Shown here: positions 39,641 to 49,862 of the stretch, one piece after another
How the letters are laid out: each line of letters begins with the position of its first letter
How positions within the stretch are numbered: the first letter of the stretch is position 1
Notes under the pieces: model-generated
What the model was told of the DNA's origin: nothing
The model's database searches: none
The model's input: only the letters and a program-made list of their open reading frames with translations
DNA from: Acheta domesticus
Lineage: Eukaryota; Arthropoda; Insecta; Orthoptera; Gryllidae
Length of the DNA stretch: 64,000 bases
Reading direction: 5' to 3'
Assembly (NCBI GenBank): GCA_031308135.1
Contig: JAHLJT010009436.1
Location: 135,662,950 to 135,726,949 of the forward strand
Position numbers and translations under genes: made by a program

Positions 39641-40282
39641 ATGCAAATATGCGGTAAATTAATCTTCAAACAACAATAAATATTACCCAAGTGAGCATTA
39701 CGTACATGTGGTGTACGTATTATGTAATATTTTTGTTTGAGATTGTAGCTTCTTGTGCGTCATGGAAAATACAAACGTTACTGCGTTGCGTTTGCTCAGG
39801 TAAGATACTAGGGAATTGAGGTATTGTCTGAGAGCCTTGCGTTTAACTCTGTTTAACAATTCCCAATGGCACAGCTGTTTTAAAATGTTATTACATGTAC
39901 GCAAACGAATAAGGGAATTTGCTTCAGATAGTCTGCATGAAGTGTATGTTTTACACTATTTGAATTATTTCATAGTTTAAATTAGGTTGTGTTGATTTTT
40001 CCTTAACTCTCAAATCTCTGACCTACGTCAGTGATCAACATGAACATCGGCTACCTCAAATGTTGTATCGTTAGTGGTCTGATGATTTTGGCTTCAGTGA
40101 CTTAACATTTGCTTTACAATATGCGATGTAGATGTATTTAGCATTCTAATAAACGTTAGCTTTAATTGATACATAGTCTGTAGTCGGAAATAAATGAGGC
40201 ATTGACATGGGAAAGGTCATAACTGCCAAATATTTGAATTTTTAGGGTTTTCATTGAGACGGTAGTAAATGGCAGTGCCAAT
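39641..40282. other. noncoding DNA
   Basis: AT-rich. The last 65 bases continue the minus-strand open frame found in the neighbouring inverted repeat (frame 40217-40471). Confidence 0.45.
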
Positions 40283-40518
40283 TGCACAAATTCTCTGGTA
40301 GAATGCATGATACTTTGCATCAAGGAAGTCCAACAGAGATAAAGTCTCTCTTTTTGGCATCAGGAATGACTGGTCTTCTTTTAAGGCTTGCAAGCACTGC
40401 AAGTTAATGAGTGACGTTAATGACAGTCCTAATCTTAAAAATCCTGAGCTGTGATCACATTTCAAGGTCATTAAATGATTGTCTTGTGTTTATTAGAGGA
40501 CATCAGCTCTTATGCATC
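40283..40518 (-). repeat. left arm of 236-bp inverted duplication, with an 84-codon frame
   Basis: This arm is the reverse complement of 40620-40855, with no indel and no mismatch that I found by eye. It carries a minus-strand frame (40217-40471, 84 codons, starting MTLKCDHSSGFLRLG) that continues past the arm into unique sequence. This arm therefore looks like the original and the other the copy. The predicted product is not one I recognise; it may be a fragment of a transposase or of a host exon. Confidence 0.9.
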
Positions 40519-40619
40519 ATTGTGAGAAAATTAGTATATCAATATGTAATCAAATGAAGTTGCAAACATTTTAATTTTGAACGTAACTCCTATCAAAATC
40601 AGCACCCTCAACTGGAAAA

Positions 40620-40855
40620 GATGCATAAGAGCTGATGTCCTCTAATAAACACAAGACAATCATTTAATGACCTTGAAATGTGATCACAGCTCAGGATTTT
40701 TAAGATTAGGACTGTCATTAACGTCACTCATTAACTTGCAGTGCTTGCAAGCCTTAAAAGAAGACCAGTCATTCCTGATGCCAAAAAGAGAGACTTTATC
40801 TCTGTTGGACTTCCTTGATGCAAAGTATCATGCATTCTACCAGAGAATTTGTGCA
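40620..40855 (+). repeat. right arm of 236-bp inverted duplication
   Basis: This arm repeats the left arm in inverted orientation, separated by a 101-base spacer (40519-40619). Its plus-strand frame (40667-40858) encodes the same 63 residues as the start of the minus-strand frame, then stops just beyond the arm. The identity implies either a very recent event or an assembly artefact. Confidence 0.9.
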
Positions 40856-42822
40856 TAATGTATAAATAACGTTAATTCCGAGTTTGTCTAAGGAGTGGTT
40901 TCTTTGTTGTATTTTAAGAAAGTAATATTTCATGGACAAAAATGTGCCAAACTTCGAAAATATCATATGTAACACTACGTTAGTGTATGCCTCCCATTTA
41001 AAGAAATTTCTGTATTAATGTTGGTAATAAACTGTTCATAAATTTGTTTTTTGCTTTCCCTGAAAAAAAATTGTTTTCGGAAGTTTCTACCTTTCCCATG
41101 TCAGCGTCTCAAATAATATCGGGATAATGTAAAAGCCACTCGAGCATTTTAAAAGACAGTTTCATCCTCTCGTGTCGAAGTTAACTTTTGTCTTCCGTGT
41201 AGGAAAGAGTGCTAATCGTCACTTGTCACAAGCAAAAAGCGGTGGTGTCGGCTTATTCCTACGGGTGTATCTCCTTGAAGAAATAATTATTAAGAGAGTT
41301 ATAATGTCTACTTAAGTGTGGTGTGCGTCGCCAAAGAAAAATACATTGTTTCCAAAATATAATTTATCAACTCTAATACCATTCTCCTCTTAAAAAGAGG
41401 CGTTCCAAAATGATTGTACGAATATTTCTGTAGTATCTGTGGAGATGCCTGTCCGACGGATATTAGATTGATACTAGTTTGTAATGCATACGCTATACAG
41501 CAAGAATGTCTTGTACTGTGTGGGAAAATCATGGCATGCGTCTGCAGTTGAGTAAGGTCTGGTTTTTGAATTAATGTGATTTGCCAGTTGGACACAAGAT
41601 ATGCACTTAGCGATTGGCAAGTAATGAAGTAATTGGTCTTGGAGAAAACAGTGGCATATCACATTTGTTCAAAAACCAGACTATAGGGAAACTTGTGGAC
41701 AGGTTAGAAGGCAACGCCAAAAATGGATTACGTGGGTTTGTAGAAGGAAGAAGTGAATACGTCAGACATTCATTACCTGCAATATATAGTCAAGAATCCT
41801 TGAACAGAATACTGTTGAATAGAATCAAAGAATTGACCGGTAACTTCCCGATAGCTACACACCAGAAAACTGGCTGACTGTCAATATTGTGAATTTACTG
41901 AAACATTGACAATGGGTGTGAACTAACTACGTAGTATAGACGCGTAACCTTTGATGAATTCAATTGTGAAGAAGCCTCACGGATACAATTCAGGTTTAGT
42001 ATTCATGACGATTTGCATGTGTGCGTACTTTGAATTCATGACAGGACTTGACGAATTCAGAAAAGGACAATCATCAGTTTTTGGAGTTTTTTGAAGGAGC
42101 CCATAACTTTGGAAAGCTGCTGATTACTAACAGTGTCACCACGAGGTGAAAATCGGAATGGACACATTCCTCCACATCCAAACAAAAAAAAGTGTTTCTT
42201 AATAAGATAAGTTAATAATATCCTTCTTTTGGGATATACTTAAGGGTACAAGTACGGGTAACTGCTAATGACTAACGCACGGGAAACTGCCTCTGAGGGT
42301 ACTGCACGTAACTACACGTAAGGCTAACTGCTAATGGACAGAATCCCAGAGGCACAGTGAGATAGATGTACTCAGAGATCCTCACTCGTCGTGTACGTAA
42401 TATTCGACGAAGGTGGTTGGGGAAGTAGTAAAAATGGTTGTTCCTCCACAAACCTTTACTGGTCTCACTGTACCCACATCGGCTGCAAAGTTACTGCCCT
42501 GAAAACCTCTGTCGTTATGCACAAGCATTCTGAAAATGGTGCATTAGACTAAAATGCTTTTGCGGGGTCATTGTTAAGGGTTAAGTTCTAGAAAAATATG
42601 AATGATTTAATGACCGATTGAAAGGACCATGCGTGTAATTAACAAGTTATCTAAAACAATGTTTGAAAATCATTTCAGAGACGCCACAATCAATTGCTTA
42701 GAGGGCATAAAGACGTGAGCCTCTACTCTTCCCTTTGTTCAAAATACGAGTATAACATCATTTATCATCACAGGGAACACGATGGTAAAGACATTTTGCA
42801 GGTGAAATGGCACATCCTATAC
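40856..42822. other. noncoding DNA
   Basis: No supported gene. An imperfect inverted repeat (TGGTTTTTGAATTAATGTGA at about 41560 against TCACATTTGTTCAAAAACCA at about 41659) overlaps two motif-free frames (41308-41595 minus, 41614-41877 plus). Confidence 0.45.
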
Positions 42823-42860
42823 CAGCGTTTCTCAACCGGTGGGTCGCGACCCATAGGGGG
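42823..42860 (+). mobile_element. possible hAT-type transposon end
   Basis: CAGCGTTTCTCAACCGGTGG followed by GTCGCGACCC resembles the terminal inverted repeats of hAT-related elements (CAG start, TTCTCAACC, GGGTCGCGACCC). No matching right end was found within the next kilobase and no duplication can be shown, so this is a lone tip at best. Confidence 0.4.
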
Positions 42861-44057
42861 GTTCTTTAAATGTTATATTTATTTTCTGGAAAGTAAATAA
42901 ATTTAATAATTTAATAAGTCATAAGTAAATAAATCGTACACATAAAATATATAAGAAAGTTTTTGTTTTGTAACAACAATTAAATTTAGCATGACATTTG
43001 TATTGTTTTGTTTGAACTATATAGTTTTGTAATATCTGGTTCAAATCTTTTAGAAAACATGTAATAAATAGTGTTTTCTAAAATTAGTGTTTAGTTGTAA
43101 GAAACTTTTTTTTGCTTTTAACACCCACTTAGTGTGACATTTGGCATATCTGTTTAAACTATTTTTTCAATGACCGGTTCAAATCTTGTAACACACAAAA
43201 TCAGATCGTTTTCAATATACAAATTATTTCTTGATGTTATTATGTTCACAATTGCAGTATACCCGAGCTCGCAGAGGTACGAAATAGCTAAGGGAATAAA
43301 CTTTTGCAGCTATTGATACTAATAAAGTCTACTTTTCCCACAGCTCGCTCATAGAAAGGATGTAGAACCAATCTTAGTTATATTTTCTTCGTTAGAAATG
43401 TAATCAATTATCTGGCTACGAAGTAATTTCAAGTGAGACCAGCTTTGACAATGATCTAATGTCAAGAGAATAGTTTTGAATACTAGAAGCAAAGTCACAA
43501 AGCTCACAAGTCAGTGGAAAAAAATTCAAAGTTGCCACCTACAACTCTCGACGCCCAAACGTAGTTTTCTTACAAAAGAATTTGTTTTGTCGTGAATAAA
43601 AAGTATCGTTTTGTCACGTCCTTGTATCTCAATATTTAATTGATAGTGATAGTAAAGAAAGTCGGCCAAATATGCCAGCTGAAATAATCATTCCTGTGAG
43701 ATAACCAATTAAGTAAGCTAGTTGTTTCCAATGTTGAAAAATAACAGCATCTCTGATCCAATCTGTTTCTCCATTTTAAAGCCATATTAATATGGCACAA
43801 AAGTTTCAGTGTCTTCTGCTGCGAGACATTTACATACACATAACCTCAAACATTAAGTTCAGCACTCTTTTGCTCTGCCATTAATTCCAATTATCACAGA
43901 ACAACTGTTAATTCTAGTCCAGTTTTCCTCAATATGGTACACCCAACATACATTTATACCGCCGGTTATAAACCACGCAAAACTCCACTATTACTGCGTC
44001 ATCAAAACTGATTTCAATAATTTTCATTCTGGAAGGTAGAAGTATGCAAACACGCTC
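42861..44057. other. AT-rich noncoding DNA
   Basis: May include the body of the element whose tip lies at 42823. TTGACCGGTTCAAATC-like text occurs twice (about 43037 and 43172) in diverged form, suggesting an old internal duplication. No coding sequence. Confidence 0.4.
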
Positions 44058-44310
44058 TCGGGTGGCTCATTGGTTAGCGCGCTCGCTTTCCACGTCCGCG
44101 GCACAACCCCTACCGAGGAAAATTATAACTGTGCGCTTTCCTTTCAAATGTCCCAGTATCTATTGCTGTGTGACGGTGAGAAAGCTCACCCTACGATTAA
44201 GAAGACCAGTGTATACGGTGAAGGGTTGTCTTCATGCTAACCACACGAACCCTTTATTGCATGGCTGAGAGACTGGGTTACCGCTGGTCGGCCAAGGCCC
44301 GTAGGGACAG
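44058..44310 (+). mobile_element. tRNA-like SINE remnant
   Basis: GGGTGGCTCATTGGTTAGCG at 44058 looks like a tRNA box A. A degenerate box B follows, and GGTTACCGCTGGTCGGCCAA near 44276 resembles a SINE or LINE junction. It runs straight into the LINE relic below, so it may be that element's leader. Confidence 0.4.
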
Positions 44311-44317
44311 AAGTATG

Positions 44318-45440
44318 CAAACGGTTTTGGTACGAGTCATCGAAGACGTTCGTCAATCTCTTGACGAAGGCAATGTAACAAGTATGCTTTTAGATTTTAC
44401 CGATTCAGTAGACCATGGCATGTTTCTGGCAAAATGTAAATACTTCAGTTTTTCTGATTCTGCTTTATCGCGTGAATCTCAAGTCATTGTAGAAACAGAC
44501 AACAGGTTGTAGTTTGAAAATACTTTCTCGTCACCCAACCCTTTTTATGTGGAGCCCCGGGACTCTTTACTACATTTTTCTTCCTGATCTATGTAAATGA
44601 TATACCCTCTGTTACGAATGAGCAGTCGTCATATGAATGACTTACAGATTTATGTTAGCGGGAAATCTTCTGAAGTGGCCCATTTAGCTTGTAAAACAAT
44701 CTCGATTTGACTTCTTTACTCAAATGGTCAGTGAGGAATGTCCCTAAGGTAAACCCATTAAAACCTCAATCAATTATAATTGGCTCCTGTCAGTCCCACA
44801 AAACACTTAAAAATCTAAATATTCCTCACATCATACTTAACAACACTATTGTTCCTTTCTGCTCTCAAGTTAAAAATCTCGGTCTGACCATCTATAAATT
44901 CCCAAATTGAGAATCCCATGCTCGAGACACCGTAAAGTGTATGCGTCAATGTACTCACTCAAATGTGCTTACAAATGCCTTCCACCCAAAACCAAAAAAA
45001 CTACTTGTACACTTCCTCTTGTTCGCTTTCTTCGTTACGATGATATGGTGTACGGTAACGTTAGAAATCAACCGCTGAAACTCTGCAAAGAACTCAAATT
45101 GCATGTGTTACGGTTCAATGTAATAATAAGGGAAAGTGGAATCAAAATATGCTTGCATTATCACCAATGGTGAACACTAAAAGCGGTTATATTCAAACGA
45201 AATAAGTAAACAATTGTTCAAAATTAAATTTTGATTGAGATTATTATTTGTGAGTAAAGTAAAGAAAACCAATAACTTAACAACAGTGTGCACTTTTAAT
45301 TGCTTATTACAAAAAAACCTTGCCCGTTACAAACATATGCTCCACAAATTTGAAATCGGAGCACCATTTTCCATAAGAAACAGCCATTATAATACACATT
45401 TAAGAGACAAAACGTTAAATGTTGTCGACCAGTGTTACTA
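44318..45440 (+). pseudogene. non-LTR retrotransposon reverse transcriptase relic
   Basis: Successive plus-strand frames, broken by stops and frameshifts, encode ordered pieces of a LINE ORF2. The first (44317-44450) contains MLLDFTDSVDHGMFLAKCKY, matching the conserved D-F-S-K-A-F-D-x-V-D-H region of palm domain A. The next (about 44572) encodes FLIYVNDIPSV. The catalytic YADD position (about 44631) reads HMNDLQIYVSG, so the active site is lost. Then come LKWSVRN, VNPLKPQSIIIGS (about 44752) and LGLTI (about 44880). A C-terminal part has VYASMYSLK and KTKKT (about 44938-45000). The order and spacing fit a CR1/Jockey-like element, with the clade uncertain. It is inactive, and the 3' side is bounded by SINE copy d. 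Confidence 0.8.
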
Positions 45441-45990
45441 GTGATTCCGGGCGCGTCAACAGCTAAGGTCATTGGTCCCGTAACTGTAGTACCAGTGGCT
45501 GTTATCTTGCCCCGCTGGACGGCGAGATTCGGCGCCGAACTACATAGGCTAGCTGGGTTTTCCCCAAACAGGTATCTCCCACCGCCGGGGCACCACCTCA
45601 GCCGGGATAGGCATTATGCTCCCGACCAATCTTCCGGCAATTATGGTAGTGTAGTGCGTGCAAGTGTGTGTGAGTACAAGCGCGCGCGCGCGTGTGTGTG
45701 TGTGTGTGTGTAAGTAAGAGGTGAGGATAAGGCAAGGGAAAGGAAAGATCGCGCGCGGTCCGTGACCTATTTGTTGAGGTTTTGCTCCGGCATTCGCCTG
45801 GTGTTGATCGGAGAAACTACGTAAAACTACCGATCAGAGCAGCCGGCCGCTGGATTTCCCCTCCAGACAGCGTGAGAACACGACCCAACTATCTGGCTAG
45901 TGTCGAAAATCCTGCCACCGTCGGAACTCGAACCTCAGGACTTCTCGACACTGCAGTGCCAACAGTTGATGCCCTAAATCACATCTCACT
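45441..45990 (-). mobile_element. SINE family 1, copy d (near full length)
   Basis: Read on the minus strand: tRNA-like head GATTTAGGGCATCAACTGTT (about 45985-45965), box B AGGTTCGAGTTCC (about 45932), TGGCAGGATTTTCGACACTA (about 45915), the AGCGGCCGGCTG block, CACCAGGCGAATGCCGGAGC (about 45805), and then a CA tract with CG units at 45680-45712. After the tract comes GGTGGGAGATACCTG, and the end is GTTGACGCGCCCGGAATCAC (about 45441). It gives the best view of the whole family, about 550 bases. It probably inserted next to or into the LINE relic. Confidence 0.85.
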
Positions 45991-46220
45991 GGTTGAAGCG
46001 TTTGTTTCGGAAAGGTGCTACGTCAGTGGTGTCAAGGTTTCTACTGGTGGCAGTGGCATGCGTCGTGGCTCCATGGCATGATACGAGCTTCTCTGCGCAA
46101 CTAGCGTCGGGGAAGGGAACTGTTAGTAACCCCGCCGATTTACAATAGATGTCGTTGTCTCTAGTGGCGGAGTAATGACCTGCGTGGAGAGGCGATTTCG
46201 TCGTGGCACTCGTGCCGCTG

Positions 46221-46535
46221 ACTCCCGCTCATGGCATCGACCTTGACAACACTGTGCTACGTCCTCACGTTTGACGCCCTTTGGGCCCACTGTGCGGGGT
46301 GGGCGCGCCGCGTGGCGTCTTTCGAGGAATCCGGGAGCGTCGCAGCGCGCGTCGCGTCGCGTCGTGTGGCGGGGGCGCGCGTTTTCCGCGAAGCGCCATT
46401 GTGGCGGCGCGCCGGTTCGCCTTGAATGATGGACGACATTGGCCGCGATACTCCACGGAATCGCTCTCCCTCTTTCCGAATGGGCGGCGCTTTTCTGACG
46501 CGGAATCTATGTTGTCGTGCATATAAATCTGCAAG
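46221..46535 (+). promoter_or_regulatory. CpG island with a TATA-like site and small open frame
   Basis: A CpG-dense block with GGCGCGCCGCG, GTCGCGTCGCGTCG and CGCCATTGTGGCGGCG. Two adjacent ATGs at 46426 and 46429 open a 52-codon plus-strand frame (MMDDIGRDTPRNRSPSF at its start). A CATATAAAT box lies at about 46519. I do not recognise the product. The 160-codon frame on the opposite strand is probably a consequence of base composition. The block 45991-46220, just upstream, is unremarkable. Confidence 0.35.
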
Positions 46536-47790
46536 GAAGAAAGTTGTTGTCCTTGGCGGTGGCTGCACTGCATGTTGGCAATGAAGGCTTGGTATGGCTG
46601 TTACGTGAAAGTCAAGGCTGATGCCAGTGCATTGAACGTGTAGCGGCAAATCGAATTTTATATAGATCGGTAGTTGATACATGTTTAAAGTAGCAATTGC
46701 CTTCCAAATCTTCCCCATGTATACAATCCTCTTCGACATTACAAAGTTGAGATGCTCCCGATTTCTTGAATCTTTATATTACATCGTGCAGTGATCGGCT
46801 AAAGGAAGTAATGAACCACTCATGTTGGGCATTTGACTTCATCATTTCAAGAATTGACCTGTGTATATCCCAAGTTAAATTGTAGAAATATATAAATTGT
46901 AAGACAATATATATTTCTGAACGTTTCGAAAAATATCAATATTCTGGCAATATTAAATATGTTATTTCTATTTAGTTTGAATGAAAACGGTGCTTAAAAG
47001 AATAGAAGTAAGTCTTTTTCCTTTCTACGTTTTCTCATTTATTTCAATTTTTGAACGATTTCTTAACTTTGGAAAATAAATGAGAAGAGTCTGTTACTAA
47101 ATAAAGAAAAGGGAATCTGTCGAATTTTTGTTATTGATTCCCAGGGTTCCATTGAATATAAAATGTCCCAGCAGTGCCACTAGTTAACAAAAAATGGGCT
47201 TCTCGTGTAACTGATTCAGTCTAATAGAAAAGTGGCCCAAATGTAGGTTTTACATGTTGCTGATTTTGAGAGGCTAGTGAACTGTTGTAGCTAGTGACCA
47301 AGTGGCCCTACGTAGGTGGCGAATAAAAAAAACTTAAGAGAAAAAGACATAGAAAAATAAAATTGTCACTACAGAATGCTTGTTCTTTTCACACGTGTAG
47401 TACCTATTTTTGACAAGTGTACAGATTAACTCCCTGTTAAGACAGCCCCGTTGGCGCGGAAACTTGAGTCACGTCCAAAAAACTCGGAGTTGAAATCTGG
47501 GATTTGAGTTTCGCGACATGGGTGCTTTCTCAATGAGATTGTGGTGTCGATATATTAGCATACCATCCACCGCGCATCTATCGTTCCATCGATAATTCAT
47601 CTCGCATTCATGTCTCCCAATAACCCCCCAAAGTCATCTCCACCATAAAATTCCAGTGAAAGGCACAGGCAAGTCACCATCATATATTAAATTTCATTTT
47701 TCGTTGCAAAAACTCGAATATTCTTCGTAAACGAAAGCTTATGTTTGAATAAAAAATCAACCATCTACTGCATTGACTCAGTGTCGTCTA
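46536..47790. other. AT-rich noncoding DNA with a possible decayed SINE
   Basis: Around 47445-47680 a GCCCCGTTGGCGCGGAAAC head, GTTGAAATCTGGGA (box-B-like) and a CATCTCGCATTCATGTCTCC-type body resemble a SINE, but the match is weak. Nothing else recognised. Confidence 0.4.
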
Positions 47791-47794
47791 TCCG

Positions 47795-48175
47795 ACGTGA
47801 CTGATTTTCGACACTAACTTCAAAGCTTGGTCGAATTCACCACTGTCTGGAGAAGAATTCTAGCGGTCGCCTGCTCTAATTCGTGCTTTTCCATGGTTAT
47901 TCCGATAAGTACCAGAGGAGTACCCTACTAAGAGGCCACGTACTACCTGCGATTTTTCTTTCATCTTTGTTCTCTGCTTTTCCTTACACACACACACACA
48001 CACACACACACGCACGCGCGCGCGCGCGCGCACGTATTGTATACTTGTACGTCGGTAGCTGCGAGCTTGTCCCAAATGGGACGGTGCCCTGTTCGGGGAA
48101 ATATCTGGAGAGAAAATCCCCGAAAGCCAACTTACAGGGTGGTGCCGAATCTCACTTTCCATAGTGGAGAAGGAA
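47795..48175 (+). mobile_element. SINE family 1, copy e
   Basis: Forward copy lacking a clear tRNA head. It starts near GTGACTGATTTTCGACACTA, then GGTCGAATTCACCACTGTCT (about 47829), GGAGAAGAATTCTAGCGG, and AGTACCAGAGGAGTACCC. A long CA tract passing into CG lies at 47986-48033, followed by GGAAATATCTGGAGAGAAAA. It is followed directly by copy f in the same orientation. Confidence 0.75.
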
Positions 48176-48665
48176 CAATGTCATTCCATGGTCTCTGTCG
48201 GGGAAGTCCTAGATTTCGTGTCCCTACGGCGGCATCATTTTTGACAGTAGCTACATAGATCGAATTCTGCCTCTGTCTGGAGGAGAATTCTAGTGGCCGG
48301 CTGTCTGATCGGTAGTTTTCCGTGGTTTCTCCGATCAACACCAGACGAATGTCAGGGCAGCACCCTAACAAACAGTTCACGGACCGCGCGCGATCTTTCT
48401 TTTCTCTTCCTTATCCTATCCTCACCCCTTACATACACTTCCTCGCACTACACTACCACACATCTTGGGAGACCAGTCGGGAGCTTAGAACTGACGTGGC
48501 TGTGACGCTTCTCCGCTGATGGGAGATACCTGGTTAGGGGAAACTCCGCAAACCGACATGTAGGTCTCGCCGCCCTGCGGAGAAAGATCACTGCCACCTC
48601 CCGCGGTAAAACATGCACAGCACTTACGGGACTATCATCCTTGGCTGTCGACCTATCCGGAATTA
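48176..48665 (+). mobile_element. SINE family 1, copy f
   Basis: Forward copy, head-to-tail with copy e. Box-B region GAAGTCCTAGATTTCGTGTC (about 48203), GATCGAATTCTGCCTCTGTC (about 48258), GGCTGTCTGATCGGTAGTTT (about 48298), AACACCAGACGAATG (about 48337), CGCGCGCGATC (about 48384), and GGGAGATACCTGG (about 48521). It ends GGCTGTCGACCTATCCGG. The CA position is present but not expanded. Confidence 0.8.
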
Positions 48666-49440
48666 CTAATAAATCAATTAGTCAATCAACCTCCAGCGCA
48701 TCGGACCCACCAATGTTCAGGTTGAGATTCATTGTAATCAACATCATCGTCTCCTATATTATTTCAGTAGTGTACCGTCCCTTTGCGGCTCTCACACACC
48801 ACCAATCTTTATAAATGAAGTCTCTAAAGAAAGAGAAGTTTAGGGCGGTGTGACGAATTGCATTTTGACTTCAAAAGTACAAGAAAGATTTGTTTAAAAA
48901 CGCAACTAAATATTAATATAAAATGCAAAACCCGCAACGCACATCAGAAATTTTGTATTTATTTCGTTAAATAAATCCTGAAGAAGCGTTCTAGGGTCTT
49001 AAAAACTAAAATTTTGAGGCTAAAGACCAAAAGTCTCAAAGAAACGTTCGTCACATCGTAATCTACAGAATGAGATCTTCATGACCATTCTATTACTTTT
49101 GGGGGTTTGACGCTTCTCGATTCTACCCCACCTGTTCAGAGGCTGTAGAATCTGCAATTCAATGTGAAATGACTAAATTACATGATATTCTATGCGATTG
49201 AATCACACAGGTGTACCTCTTTGCTCGATAACAAAGTTAAATAATTATAGTTTGTATTGACAAGGGTGTATGATCTTGTTATCAATTACAAAGTGACATA
49301 GAACAAGTGAGGAGGACAAGAGGGTCTTGAAGAAAAATGAATATTATAGATTTAATGTGGAAATGGAAAAACAAGGAAGATGGTGGGGTATAGCATGCGA
49401 GAGTTCTCGCACCAGTACGCTAGTCCTGTTTATTCCATTT
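48666..49440. other. AT-rich noncoding DNA
   Basis: Nothing recognised. Confidence 0.5.
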
Positions 49441-49760
49441 AGATTTGACCACGGGATTGTGGGGAAAAGCCTGCTGTCCCCGAGCGAGCGCGTCGCGGGC
49501 GCGTGGGTGTGCCACAAGGCCTCGGGAGGTGCCGGCGGAGGCGCAGCGCCCGTGCGCTCTGGGGCGGACGCGCGCGCACGCGCAACCTCCGCGCGCGTGC
49601 GGTGCGTGGGTATGCCGTGATTTATACGCACTGCGCGATACGGCTGCACGGACGGGCGGTACGCACGATCTCGAGCGCAGGTGGGGAAACAAGGCCCTCC
49701 TTTCGATCCTGCGTGCTACGAACGGGGGCAGGGACACGCGAATCGAGGCAGACTGCAAGG
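49441..49760. promoter_or_regulatory. CpG island
   Basis: CpG-dense block with CGAGCGAGCGCGTCGCGGGC and ACGCGCGCGCACGCG. Overlapping open frames occur on both strands (up to 112 codons) because of base composition; none shows a motif. Promoter use is possible, direction unknown. Confidence 0.35.
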
Positions 49761-49862
49761 AAATGAAATAATCGAGGGCCGCAAGTGGCCAAGTTGTCGT
49801 TCTTGAGCGAGAGGAATAAGCTTGGTAGGATTTTTATGAACACAAATGGTATGTTGCTTTTT

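Noticed and set aside
46257..46739. 160-codon minus-strand frame
   Set aside because: Open because of base composition over the CpG island; its N-terminal half lies in AT-rich DNA without a motif.
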